DNA from: Bedellia somnulentella
Taxonomy: Eukaryota > Arthropoda > Insecta > Lepidoptera > Bedelliidae
DNA length: 64,000 bases
Direction of reading: 5' to 3'
Assembly (NCBI GenBank): GCA_963576735.1
Contig: OY755183.1
Coordinates: 14,031,213-14,095,212 of the forward strand
Notes under the pieces: generated by a model
Database searches by the model: none
Seen by the model: the letters and a program-made list of their open reading frames with translations, nothing else
What the model was told of the DNA's origin: nothing
Program-made: the position numbers and the translations under genes
Part shown: positions 1 through 12,300 of the stretch, in pieces
Position numbering within the stretch: position 1 is the stretch's first letter
Layout of the letters: every line of letters starts with the position of its first letter

Positions 1-33
1 TTGTAAATTGATTGTTACTAGGAAAATTCTTAC

Positions 34-2356
34 CTTTGTGTTTTGCTGTTAGTATTATCTCGTTGCCACGCAGACTCGTACTCAGAGGACATAAGTTGTT
101 TGCGGATGTCCTTCACTAGACGAGTGTCGGTAAGTCCTGGACATAAGACCAGTGACCGGACTCCGGTTAAGTTCACGTGGTATTGGTCCTGAAAGAATAA
201 TTTATATTTTTATTATATATCTATTTCTATACCTCCTACCCAGTATCATATCAAACGGCTGTAAACATCAATGACCAGTACTAAGACATCTGTGACAATA
301 CATATTCAAATATGCTTCCTTATTTCTTATTTGAAATACGAACAATCATACCAAACTTCTTCTTTCTCAAATATCTACTCATTATTTAAGACTCAACTTA
401 CACCATAAGCTCTAGTCAACCCGACAACGGCATAGTTTGTAGCAGTATAGATGGGCGTTGACACTTGCGGTTTGGTGAAGGCAGTCGAGCCAGTGTTGAC
501 GATGGTGCCTCCGTGGCGGCCGCGGTCTTTGCCCATGAACCGGTATGCTAGCAGCGTGCCTCGGATTGTACCGTTCTGGAAAAAAATGCAATAGTAGACA
601 GTGAAAAGTTGGCTAAAAATGTACAGTACCTAATATTTGTACATACATACATACATATACTCACGGCTATAAATCCCAGGAAGGGGTAGCCAGAGCTAAA
701 GAATTAGAAATTCCTCAGCCACTTTTGGATATTTGCATGGGGAAAAGATAGTAAAAATAAAGGTTGTGGTGATGGGTCTCCAACCGCATCGCCCAAAAAT
801 CCCTTAATAGCCCCATACCTTTAGTCGCCTCTTACGTACACCCACCGGAAGAAATGGGGTAGTGCTATTCTAAACCGACACTACACGGCAATAATAATAT
901 TTGTATGGAACAAGAAAGGCCTGTCTTGTCATATACTAAGTAAGTGTATGCCTACATAAATATGAAAGATGGCTGGTTGGTATGGTAGTAGTTTGTATCC
1001 TGGAATTGTTTGCTTTGCATCTACTTGGTAACAGGCAGTCCAATCGTGGCTTTGTGGTTAAATTGAAGTACCTACGCTTGGGGATCTTACCGTTAAATAT
1101 TTTTCAGAGAATGAAAACGTCTACATATCATGTATTGATCTCGGTCAAGTCGTAGATTTACGTTGCTTCCTTGAATTCTTGAATCCTTCCTTGAATAAGA
1201 AATACAGTCGGTGTTCTATTTTATTTTGTAGTAGATGATTTTAGACAAACATACCAAATTAACATCAACTTCTAGCTCCCAAAACCGATCATTCATGACT
1301 CCAGCGTTGTTGATCACGATGTCCAGGCGGTTGAACACTTTCATTGTCATTTCAAAAGCCTCTGAAAAATATAAATCATTAATATAATTAAGTTACCCAT
1401 AAATAATCTTTCTTTTTGTTCCATTATTCCTAAAGATGAAGTACTTATTTTATTTGTATAGGATTATATATATATATATATTTCATAGTAGTGAACGAAA
1501 GTTTGGGCGATGTGACTGGACTGAAACGTCAATTGTTATTTATTAACTAGTGGATCGTCCCAGCTTCGCACGGGTAGCGTTGTTTTTTTAAATATCTGAG
1601 GTTTCTTCACTGCTCAAGCATTGTGAAATTCAGCGCAATGTTTTCAATTTATTAAATTTAATGCACTCCCTAAACAGTGTAGTTTAGTGATTTTGAATGC
1701 GCTTTAATGAACGGTTCAGTTTTTCCGTTTAATAGTAAATTTTGGAATAAAACGCTATGAAGTATTTATAACAATCTAAAAAATAAATCATTACGTGTTG
1801 TAGGATGAAACTACTGGCGCCATCTAGTATTTTATAAGTAAATTAGTAACGATTCGGTTTTGGTCACGGGCGCGATGGCTTATTTTATGTATAATTTCGG
1901 TATTTCTCTACCGAATTCTATGATTCTTTTTTTATTGAATAGGTTATAATGTTACCTTATTTTAATTAGGGATGAATGAGAGGTTTACAAACGTAAGAGT
2001 AAACAAATACAATCAGAATGTTCCGAACTGCTAAGCTATCAGGAATTACACGTGTTATTGTGAGTCAACCGTAAAAGATAGACATAAACAGTGAAGGAAT
2101 TTTTTTTAGAGAATTTTATGAAGAATATTTTCGTGATACGTGATTTCTATGTAAGTTTAACCATTAAGGCTGCACATGCGACGGAAGCTTAAAAAATGGA
2201 GTAACTTCTCCCGTTTTCCCAAAATTTCCCAAAATTCCCCTTTACTACTCTGCTGGAAAGTATACAAAAACCTGCCCAGGAGTATGGAGAATAATTGTAC
2301 TAAGTTTCGTTAAAATCCGTCGAGTAGTCTTTGTTTCCATAAGGAACATACAAACC

Positions 2357-2398
<42 letters not shown>

Positions 2399-4653
2399 AA
2401 TTTTACTGATTGCATTTTTGGCATCAGTATCGATCCCTAATCACCACCTGATAGTTATTTTGAAAATATATTTCATGTACAGAATTGACCTCTCTACAGA
2501 TTTATTATAAGTATATAGATAATCTTGTTCTCACTGAACTTCCAAACGCGGCTTAGGAATATGCAAAGTGAAGTGATCGTTGTAACCTGATATAACACTT
2601 TTGAGGTACACGTGTGTTCTATCAGAGCATAATGTTCCATTGCCCATGAAATGTCAGGAAAACCCAGCGTGTAACGAGGTGCTTGTGTATAAAAAACTGC
2701 GCTTCAATTATACGTTTAAATTTTTGCAAGTTTTGTTCTAAAGCAGTCGATTGTTCATATGATTAGAAAAAAATAAACTCACCCTCATATTGCGGATAGT
2801 CCGTGACGTCACATTGACAAAACAAAACATTTTTTCTCCCGAATTTAGCGCCAAGTTCATCGGCCACCTGTTCACCTACTTCGGAGTCTATATCACAAAG
2901 TGATACCTGTAGGCACACCAATAAATGTAAGGGACAATGGAAGGTTTTATGGGACATATTAGTATTGTTATATTAAAAAAGTCGTACTTTTGTGAAAAAA
3001 TATATTGCCGAAAAAATAGCAAACCGAATGTTAAGATGGTTTGGGTACATAGAGAAGATGATAAATAAGTGAAGTAATCCAACGTGGATGGGAATGTCAG
3101 TAGAGGAATACTACGTACGGTACGACATATTTAAATCAGGAAAATATTAATGAATTTTAATGAAACCCGAGAGGTTTGCTAGGGTTGTACAAAGTAGCGA
3201 TCGATAGTGACTGTCTACCCTAATGGGTACTAATGGTGTGAGTATATTTATGTGTGTATTTCTGTGCAGTGTACAATTGGGGTAGCGTTAAAACTATCCG
3301 GTAAGCAGATATGTATATTTCCATTATTATGCGACGTACAGTAATATAATCTTAAAAGTTCATTCTGAAACTTGTTTAGAGTTGCACCATAATAACACTA
3401 ACCCATTTCTGCCCGTTGGATGCCATACGAGGCGAGTAAGGGTTTAAAGGTATTTAAGTGATTGCAGGGCGATGTGGCTGGAGGCTCATTTATTTTCAAA
3501 TAATCAAAAACATAAAATATCATTTGCTGTGTAGTGTCGGCTTAGAATAGCACTACCCCATTTCTTCCGGTGGGTGTACGTAAGAGGCGACTAACGGTAT
3601 TGGGGCTTTTAAGGGATTTTTGAAGGGGTTGGAGACCCATCACCAACAACCTTTATTTTACCATCTTTCGCCCACTTAACTTTCCAAAAGTGGCTTAGGA
3701 ATTTCTAATTCCTTAGCTCTGGCTACCCCTTCTAGGGATTTATAGCCGTGAGAATATGTATGTATGTATGTTTAAAATCATGAACCCGGGCTCTTTTCTA
3801 AAAGTTGCCGAAGAATTAGTAATTCTGAAGTCTTAGCTAAACACATTTTGGTCCTTATAGCTGTGAGTATGTGTATGTCGTCGGACTCGTAAAATCTCTA
3901 TATTTTGGTGTAAATAAATATTATTTCACTCGAAAGCCAAAAGTTTCAAAAGCGACTTGTTCTGAACAATATTCTTTTTGTGGATTTCCTTTTACCGTTA
4001 AAAAACTACTTATTTAATGAATATCAATGTTTTGAGGTATTACTATAACAGCCCCAACAGAAAAAAATAAGGTTGAAGATTTTAATATATTAATTACTTC
4101 AGACAAACTGAAATCCCTTTATTATACTTCAAATGTAGTGCCTAGTTAAATTTAAACCAAATTTTAATATTTTAGTATTTTTTTCTTGGTAAGTAACTTC
4201 ATAATATTGTCAATTTTATGTATGTATATTCATATAGGTAATAAATGTAAATAATATAGGTACTTTATCCTACCTAATTAATCAAGCTACGTGAAGCTTT
4301 ATTTATTTATTGAACACGTACAGCGAACGTAGTACAGAAAATATATAAAGTTGAAGGCAAACCTTTCTTCTGACTACCTCATCATATAAACTTAGTTGTA
4401 TTGTTATAATGACGCGTACTCAGCAACTATAGTCCTTTCAGTAAAAAGCAGTTTCATAGAGACAAAAACATGCGAAAATGCATTGCACCGGCGCGGCGCG
4501 GCACGTTTTACAATCACGATGAATATCTTATATTTATGTATTAAAATGTGTTAGTATTACCTTCACTCCTTGCTTAAGTAATTCTTCGGAATAAGCTAGT
4601 CCGATACCAGAGGCAGCGCCTGTGATTAAAGCAACTTTTCCTTTTAAATCCAT
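34..4653 (-). CDS. Short-chain dehydrogenase/reductase, 15-hydroxyprostaglandin dehydrogenase-like (3' end outside window)
   Basis: Five minus-strand exons, read 5' to 3': 4653-4561, 2906-2783, 1361-1255, 575-402, 188-34. All junctions are GT-AG and the frame stays open for about 217 residues; the last exon ends at a donor, so the gene continues past the left edge. It is a classical SDR: the N-terminus has the Rossmann glycine motif TGAASGIG (residues 11-18), then an acidic residue after beta-2 (SLCDID), which favours NAD over NADP, then NNAG. The catalytic serine is probably in NTGSTAF. The active-site YxxxK reads YTATN: the tyrosine is present but the lysine is replaced by asparagine. The later CPGLTDT stretch is typical of insect 15-PGDH-like enzymes. 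The expected role is oxidation of a hydroxyl group on a small lipid-like substrate in the cytosol; the substrate cannot be told from sequence. The missing lysine makes catalytic activity uncertain. Confidence 0.85.
641..890 (-). repeat. SINE-A copy in SDR intron 3
   Basis: Reverse-oriented copy of the commonest short repeat in this window. On the minus strand it starts near GTGTCGGTTTAGAATAGCAC, passes TTGGAGACCCATCACC and TTATAGCCGTGAGTATATG, and ends in a TATG-rich tail. The family is about 245 bp, shows no coding capacity, and has at least a dozen copies here. Confidence 0.8.
1549..2520 (+). repeat. Interspersed repeat of about 0.9 kb (family D) in SDR intron 2
   Basis: It starts at ACTAGTGGATCGTCCCAGC, shares CTACTGGCGCCATCTAGTAT, and ends with a CAGA microsatellite followed by ACAGATTTATTATAAGTATA. 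A second near-full copy is at 47951-48826, and related decayed copies begin at 30531 and 60778. The start and end resemble 3' regions of common insect non-LTR elements, but no reverse transcriptase is seen, so the class is undetermined. Confidence 0.65.
2357..2396 (+). repeat. (CAGA)n microsatellite
   Basis: About ten uninterrupted CAGA/GACA units inside the family D repeat. The sister copy at 48680-48700 has only about three units, so the tract has changed length since the copies separated. Confidence 0.9.
3005..3250 (+). pseudogene. LINE-R 3' fragment, decayed
   Basis: Matches the C-terminal and 3' end of the RTE-like LINE at 26462-30510. It retains ATGTTAAGATGGTTTGGG (encoding MLRWFG), GATCGATAGT and CTACCCTAATGGGTACTAA followed by a TATG-type tail. 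It contains stops and deletions. It lies in SDR intron 1 (2907-4560). Confidence 0.7.
3525..3771 (+). repeat. SINE-A copy, near consensus
   Basis: Well-preserved copy running from GCTGTGTAGTGTCGGCTTAG to GTGAGAATATGTATGTATG. A more decayed relative, covering only the first 90 bp or so, lies just before it at about 3385-3480. The rest of SDR intron 1 (3772-4560) is AT-rich with nothing recognised. Confidence 0.8.
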
Positions 4654-5440
4654 ACTTTTCGAATTTGTGATACGATGACGTACCGCGCCCTAAACTGATC
4701 AACTCCGAGTAACAAGGTTTCGATCGCGCCAGGAGAGGGTGTGTTCACCTCCAACCCCCTTACCTCACCCTCTTCGTATTTCGTTTGGTCGTATGGCCGC
4801 GTCACAGACACTTTCCCTCTCAAGGGAAATGCTGTTTAGAGATATCCTTTACATGTTTTTCGCTTGATAAGGAAATTACTAATGTTGACGATAAGGACTT
4901 GATTTTTCTTGACCTTTATTGTATAGTTTAAAATTGGAGCATAAAAAAGTTAACTTTATTGCATGGCTCAAAATTTGAGGATGATAAAAGCCGGTGGTGA
5001 GTTAAAATTGAATGAGCATTTATTTTTATGTCTTTATCTTTAGTGTCATTCCTTTATAGCTCTTCGTATATCTTATAATACATCTCATCCTATAGTTTAT
5101 TTTAAAGTAGATAGTATTTACAATAACATTTCTAGAACCCACCCTAATTAATACACATTTAAAGAAAAGCAACTCTCTCGTCTTTTCTACCTTCAAAGTG
5201 TTTTGTTTTTTATCGGAACTTGGACATGATAAAATCATATTTAGTGTAAATCCTTGTACATTTTACTCTGGTGAACTCTTTCTTATGTTACCATACAATC
5301 ATTCTATATTCTGGACATAAAGTAGGTAACCCTTAAGTATTTAAGAGAGTTTTTTAAAATAATCAGCGCATAGGTTTATAATAATTGCAATTTATTTGCA
5401 AGTTATCATAAGATAGGATGGTGGCGCTACTTTGTATGGA
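4654..5440. other. Upstream region of the SDR gene, no other gene seen
   Basis: The 5' flank of the SDR start codon at 4653 should hold its promoter and 5' UTR. It includes a short pyrimidine-rich and GC-richer stretch (4690-4800), unlike the AT-rich DNA beyond. No TATA box or other promoter element can be assigned with confidence. Confidence 0.4.
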
Positions 5441-6094
5441 ATAGTATATTTCATTACTAGTACGGAATGGCTGTCATTGCAAAGAGTTCCGACAAATGTC
5501 TACCCGAGCCGAAGGCGAGGGTTGACAGTCGGAACGAGTTGCAATGACGGTTCCGTACGTGTACTGAACGACTATTTTTAATACAGTTGCGAAAAAATTA
5601 AGCAATTTAACAAAACAACTAAACTCCCAAAGATTATTTCTGGAAAATGGCGACATTTTTTCTTCACTTATTGTGGTAGGCAAAGGAAACTATGCCCATA
5701 CAGCCAAGTCTTATGTATAATTTTTTTGTTGATATGAAATGAAAATGAAATTTAATGAGTTATAATGTAATGAAACCTAACCTCACTAATTCTATCAAAT
5801 CATTAAATCAGATATCGAAACAAATTAGTCGATTTTGCCTATTATTTTGTTGTTGTTGATTCATGTTAATACGACCTATGCCACGTATTAACATGAATCA
5901 TAAAAACTTCTTTGATTTTTTTAGTAAAATCTTTATGGTTGGTTTTTCTTTAAAATAGACATTATTTTGACAGTTGGGAAAGAAAACGCACTAGTGCGGG
6001 AAAGGTAAAGAAAAAGCACGAGTGTGTAATAGCCCACTTCCCGAACGCTATACGTCCCTGTAATACGCCACTTTTTGAGCAATTGTATTAAAAA
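5441..6094. repeat. 654-bp direct repeat, copy 1
   Basis: This stretch recurs at 6259-6912 with no difference that I could find by eye. Inside it are a stem-loop (TACGGAATGGCTGTCATTGC pairing with a segment before 5560), a 17-bp inverted repeat around 5858-5900 (TTCATGTTAATACG), and terminal inverted repeats TTTTTAATACAGTTGC (5573) and GCAATTGTATTAAAAA (ending 6094). The TIRs suggest that 5573-6094 is a small non-autonomous DNA transposon carried within the larger duplicated unit. Open frames of 69 codons inside are identical in both copies and look non-coding. Confidence 0.85.
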
Positions 6095-6258
6095 ATGATA
6101 TGCATAGCGATGTTAAACTTTTACACGGCTAGCACTATTGCAAATCGTAACTCTACGTTCACACCGCAATTTCCTTGAAAGGCTGGCCGAGGTAGGTACT
6201 GATAATTTTGCGCTGCTCGTGTCTACATATGCAGTTAACTTACTGAGTATCCTATATT

Positions 6259-6912
6259 ATAGTATATTTCATTACTAGTACGGAATGGCTGTCATTGCAA
6301 AGAGTTCCGACAAATGTCTACCCGAGCCGAAGGCGAGGGTTGACAGTCGGAACGAGTTGCAATGACGGTTCCGTACGTGTACTGAACGACTATTTTTAAT
6401 ACAGTTGCGAAAAAATTAAGCAATTTAACAAAACAACTAAACTCCCAAAGATTATTTCTGGAAAATGGCGACATTTTTTCTTCACTTATTGTGGTAGGCA
6501 AAGGAAACTATGCCCATACAGCCAAGTCTTATGTATAATTTTTTTGTTGATATGAAATGAAAATGAAATTTAATGAGTTATAATGTAATGAAACCTAACC
6601 TCACTAATTCTATCAAATCATTAAATCAGATATCGAAACAAATTAGTCGATTTTGCCTATTATTTTGTTGTTGTTGATTCATGTTAATACGACCTATGCC
6701 ACGTATTAACATGAATCATAAAAACTTCTTTGATTTTTTTAGTAAAATCTTTATGGTTGGTTTTTCTTTAAAATAGACATTATTTTGACAGTTGGGAAAG
6801 AAAACGCACTAGTGCGGGAAAGGTAAAGAAAAAGCACGAGTGTGTAATAGCCCACTTCCCGAACGCTATACGTCCCTGTAATACGCCACTTTTTGAGCAA
6901 TTGTATTAAAAA
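6259..6912. repeat. 654-bp direct repeat, copy 2
   Basis: Same sequence as 5441-6094, offset by 818 bp, with 164 bp of unrelated sequence between the copies (6095-6258). The layout fits a recent tandem duplication or, less likely, long terminal repeats around a very short interior. The ends do not show the TG...CA expected of LTRs. Confidence 0.85.
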
Positions 6913-7129
6913 GTTACTTTCATTTTAGTCACTTTCATAGGTGCTACTAAAATACTGGACAGATCTTGATAAAATCTAGCCGTTACTAATGTTTTTTTTT
7001 AATAATTTAAACTCAACTCCACACTCTCAAAGGGATGGTAGAAGTACTGTGGATGCTTCTAAGCTACATGTGGAATTATTTTTGGGTTGATTGGATAGGC
7101 TATGCTGTGTAACCGTGTGTGTGTCAAAA

Positions 7130-7358
7130 GCTGTTTAGTGTTGGCTTAGAATAGCACTACCCCATTTCTTCCCGTGGGTGTTCGTAAGAGGCGGTTAAGG
7201 GCATTGATTTTAGGGCGATGCGGTTGGAGACCCATCACCAAAAACCTTTGGTTTACAATCTTTTCACCACTCGACGTCCAAAAGTGGCTGAGGTATTTCA
7301 TATTCCGAAGCTCTAGCTACCCCTTCTAGGGATTTATAGCCGTGAGTATATGTATGGG
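7130..7358 (+). repeat. SINE-A copy
   Basis: Runs from GCTGTTTAGTGTTGGCTTAG to CCGTGAGTATATGTATG and is somewhat shortened in the middle, where the GGGGCTTTTAAGGG segment is missing. It lies between the 654-bp repeats and KLHL10. Confidence 0.75.
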
Positions 7359-9333
7359 ATTGGATAAGGGGCCGACCTATCGCCGCTTACGAAAAACTAT
7401 CACGTGAACATGAGTTTACAGAGTAGTTAAAAGTATGACTTAGCCATATAAGTGTGCGACACTGTTAATTAACTTGATGAAATAAATAGAGACACACATT
7501 GCACCAATAATGGCCGGATCTGGAACCGAAGTCACGACCACGCCACTCTGTTATAATTTTCCCACTGAGCTTTCAAACTTATTTTTAATATGAGTATATT
7601 TAATTTAAAAGTATTAAAAAGTTGGTTTAAGGTCTTGTGGGCCTATATATCAATTTTAATATGCAAATAATCAAAAATCATGACTCAGAGTTCCTAATTC
7701 CGAGATATTACATGAAAAATAAAAGAGTTTTTGCTTCGTGATGATTTAGAACACTTAATCAATGTGTAGTTAAAAGATCCTTTACTCCTATATCAAAATG
7801 GTTCTCAAAAGGTGTAACAACGGAGAACAATCATGCTTGGTCGTAACGCCTGGTGTCATAGACCGGTAACACCGCGAGTCCACGAAAATAAAAGCATGCA
7901 ATAAGCGAATAGCAAAAGAAAAGTATGCAATATTATAGTATTTGTAATGAAACAAGAACGTAACAAAATATTTTTTATTTATTCGATAATTTCTCATATC
8001 AAGTGACAATAATTTCATATACAAAAATATACTTTTAATTATTTTTACAATACATTTGCTAAATTTTAGGCCCTGGCTCTAGCATAAAAATATTAAATCT
8101 ATGGTCCTAAATGTGATTTGTATATAATATAGATACCCTGATCGTAAACTATGCAACAAATATACCAAAATAAAATTCACAAATTACACCGTACAAAATA
8201 CTTATAAACTTGAAAATTTCAATAAATCCACGTAATAATATCCCACAAAAGTAAAGATTCAAACAAATTTCAACAAAATTGTACAATATAACGCATTAAG
8301 CTATTTTGATTTCTTGTCAGCAACTCTATGAACATAATTATTATAATAACACCCAACTTATTATTTCATTCCTGTCGGCTTTAATTTTGACTAGTTCGAA
8401 AATTATTCAATAATAAATGGCATATTTCGTAGTTAAGCCATACGCAATATACTAAAGTGTCGGGTATCTTTTCATAGTTCCAACTTTCCTGAACGCAACC
8501 TCATCGGTCTCAAACTGGGCTATCTTTATAAATTAAAAAAACCCAGAAGTATTCAAGATCACACTATTATAAACCTTTTCTAAATCGTTTGCTGATCATG
8601 ATTTGTACAAAATACATCACAATAACGTAATTGGACAATGATTTAAACACAAAATATAATCTAAAATATCACAGTAATCAGGTACTTAACTGCTTTAGTG
8701 CAGCATTCATCAAGAAATTAATGCAATAAATAATATGAAAATTGATACAATCAAAATAGACAAAAATAATTAATGAGCAAAACTTAATGGCAAAAATCAA
8801 ATTTTATCAAACTGCCTCCCTCCTAAAGTAAATTCAATATGGCCGTGAGACTAGATAGAATTAGTTATGGAAACATCTTAGAATATTATTATATGTACAT
8901 GATTTAAGTTTGAAAATAAAATATGATTAAAATTTTATTATACTAAGGAAATCCGTCAAAGTACAATTATTGATGAAATATGGAGCGGATATTTAAAGGG
9001 TTAAATTTTTTTAGCTCTCTATTTATTTAACTATGATTTTAACAACATTCAAACCAAAATCGTAATATTATTGATTGAAAGATTTACTTTAGAAAATCCT
9101 TGTAACGATCTTTAAGTGGCAAGGTGAAAGTTTACTTTATTTTATTACAATTCATCTTTAGCATTTTTTTTATCAAAAAACTGGCAGCGAACTTTTCTTG
9201 TGAGATTTGCACCAATTTATCCACGCTAGAATTTACCTATATTTTTTAGTTTTTTTAAAAATGGAATGCGAAAAATTATTTTTTTAAATACCACATTGTT
9301 ATGAAAAACTAGCAATTTTCTAGATGGGTAAAA
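7359..9333. other. AT-rich region downstream of KLHL10, no gene seen
   Basis: Roughly 2 kb of AT-rich sequence. A possible decayed repeat occupies 7360-7560; the part nearest 9333 should include the KLHL10 3' UTR. No AATAAA was identified on the minus strand close to the stop codon. The open frame at 7788-8024 has the composition of random AT-rich DNA. Confidence 0.4.
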
Positions 9334-12300
9334 TCATGATCGGTGTACTTGGTCAGCTCCTGCAGCAGGTACAGCTTTGGCTAGGTACGAGAAAGACCTG
9401 GCATTCGGTAGACCGGAAATGACGCAAGCGCTGAGAGCTGAACGATTTAGGTTCATCGGGGCAGCATCGTACCACTCCATGGTGTCACCGTCATAGCATT
9501 CGACGTGGGGTATCGTTGTTGAACCTAAAAAAAGCCATATTTTTATTGCTACAAACTCATAAAACAAAAGAGGCAGAAAAAATACGTTCAAAATAGAAAC
9601 AAGAAAGATTTAGATTATTTCAAATATGAACGAAAATGATAATAGGCAGGAGGCGTCTCTACTCAAAATAATTCTACATTTTATTATCATTATTATTTTA
9701 AGTAATCAAGACTCAAGCTCTTATTACAAAATAAAGGAAAGTATAAATAAAAAAAACGAATTATTAAATGTCACTCACCATTAAATCCCCCAATAACAAA
9801 AATCATGTCATCCAGTAGGACTGTTGCAAAATTACTTCTAGCGCTAAACATCTCAGTTACTTCCTGCCAGTCATCGCCGCTATGAGGATTGAATCTTTCT
9901 CCTAGAGGAACAAAAAGTAAGAGTATGTAGTCAATTAGAGTAATCTTAGAGCAGAGCGGTTTTAGACCAGCGTTTTATACGCGCGCATGTGCTCGTTTTT
10001 GGATGCGTACTTGAGCGTTGACGCGCTTCTAAGCGCGTAGCAGGGTAAATACATATTTACTAATAAATAAAGGAAAGAAAAATTCCGACACAGGCGGGAA
10101 TCGAACCCGCGACCTCGGGTATACGCCCCGACGGACGCTCTGCCAATTGAGCCACCGTGTCAATGGCTGCCAGCGCGAAATTCTTCTTTCCTTTATTTCT
10201 TTTACACGTTTAAGTAGTGTTTGCGTTTCCTACCTCCGATTTTTTACTAATTCGGAAGGCCACTTGTCTATCTTTTCAGATAGAATGCAAATGTTGAAAT
10301 CGCCTAACTATCACATAATTTAAATCTTTTTGTTCATGAAAACCTCATGTGGTCGCGGGTTCGATTCCCGCCTGTGTCGAAATTTTTCTTTCCTTTATTT
10401 ATTAGTAATAATCCCCACATGAGGTTTTCATGAACAAAAAGATTTAAATTATGTGATAGGCGTTTTCAACATTTGCATGCATTATTTATTAGTAATAATC
10501 CCCACATGAGGTTTTCATGAACAAAAAGATTTAAATTAAATACATATTTTTTTCGTACACAAAAGTAATGTTTCTTTGTCAGAATCCATATTGATACTGG
10601 CACGACACGACACTATCGGTTCGAGCGAAAACGCCGAAATATGCCCGTTTACGCGAGTCTTGTTTTTAGAAGCGCGTATGCTAACGACACCGTACACGCG
10701 CAAATAATAACTAGTCTGAAATTCTAGGTATTTTATCGAATTTCAGAGCTAGATTAACATCGAAGTTCAGAGTCAGATTAACAGTCTGAAAAATAGTACC
10801 ATGTCAGAAGTACTTTTAGTGCTGCATCACAGGATTTGGACGAGTCGAAAATGGGGTCCTTCAAGGTGCTATACTTGGTCCATAGTAATTTGTTAAGTAT
10901 TTATGGTACCATAGTAACCTGGTAATGATAGGTACCATAGACTTGTAAATAAGTTGCCCCAACTGTGTTAATAGTAGTCATTATAGGCATGTTAAACGAA
11001 TTACTAAGAGATTTTTGGCTATCAAAGAAGGATTTCTACACCTAAAGAAAAGTTTTAAATAGAATAACTCGTGACTTAAATTGATAAAATGAATCATGAT
11101 ATGACAAATGCCTATTGTTCAAATTAATATTAAATTTATGAAAAGCATAAACATATATAGACTGCAAAATTCATGGTCGTTTCTTTTTGTTTACCTTAAA
11201 TAATGAGGAGTCAAGAATAGACAGCGTCAAAATGGACCACTGTCTATGTATTGTGGATGATAAGGGCAGAGCATACCTAATGTATTTAAATTCATAGACT
11301 AGTATTGCAGTAATAAACATACCAGTATTAAGGCGACTGTATCCGTTGAAGCCACCCAAAGCGTAGAGGCAGTCTCGGTATGCAATAAGACTGACACCAG
11401 ACCGAGGACTCAACATTGATCTGATGAAGCTCCATTGCTTAGTCGTTGAATCAAACACTTCTGCAGAACTTAGGACTTCCTGACCGTTAAACCCACCGAC
11501 TATGTATATCTGATGGTAGAGAAATAGTTTTATTTTTAATTCAGTTTGCCCGTTTTTTTTCTTTACACGCAATTGGCAACTGACAGTTACTTCAAAATGA
11601 ATCAGTACAACAAAACAAAATATCAGTTTAAAAAACGGATTTCAAAAGTTTTATGGGATCAATATTTATATAAAAAATAGATTTATAAAGAAATAAGCAC
11701 ATAGTTCGGAGCAAGATTTCTGTGCGGGCCAACACAAACTTTCCAATAAATTTAGTTTATTCGTAGATGATATAAAATCAAATGGGAAGGAATATATAAC
11801 GTCTTGCACATTTCCATAAGACTGAGAGGGGGAAAAGCGAGTAGGAATAAAATTCAGAATTCGGTAAAGTAGATCCTCCATAGTAGGACCAAAATTTAAT
11901 GACCTAAATAATATAGATATAAAACGATAAATATATATATATGAAACTTTACATACCTTGCCACCTAAGGATGCAGCACTAGCATCCGATCGATGTTTGT
12001 TCATGGGTGTAGTCATCTCCCACTGATTTTTATCAGGATAATATCGTTCCACAGAAGACATTCTTGTCCTACCATTATACCCACCAAGGGCGTAAATCAA
12101 ACCATCTAGAAAAAGCATCAGATAGTTACAAGGAAATTAAATATAAAGTGTATCACAAACTGCTGTGTTGTGTCGGCTTAGAATAGCACTACCCCATTTC
12201 TTCCGGTGGGTGTACGTAAGAGGCGACTAACGGTATTGGGGCTTTTTAAGGGATTTTTGGGCGATGCGGTTGGAGACCCATCACCAACAACCTTTATTCT

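Noticed and set aside
2763..2957. Independent small gene of 64 residues
   Set aside because: Its central part is exon 2 of the SDR gene, with intron sequence on both sides.
5474..6501. Duplicated small gene encoding a 69-residue protein
   Set aside because: The frame lies in a duplicated non-coding repeat with a strong stem-loop; identity of the two products follows from identity of the DNA.
5441..6912. LTR retrotransposon with 654-bp LTRs
   Set aside because: The copies lack TG...CA ends, and the 164-bp interior has no visible primer-binding site, polypurine tract or coding sequence.
10088..10163. tRNA gene on the minus strand
   Set aside because: The anticodon region is displaced by 4 nt, the sequence is part of a repeated unit with a constant tail, and sister copies are more decayed.
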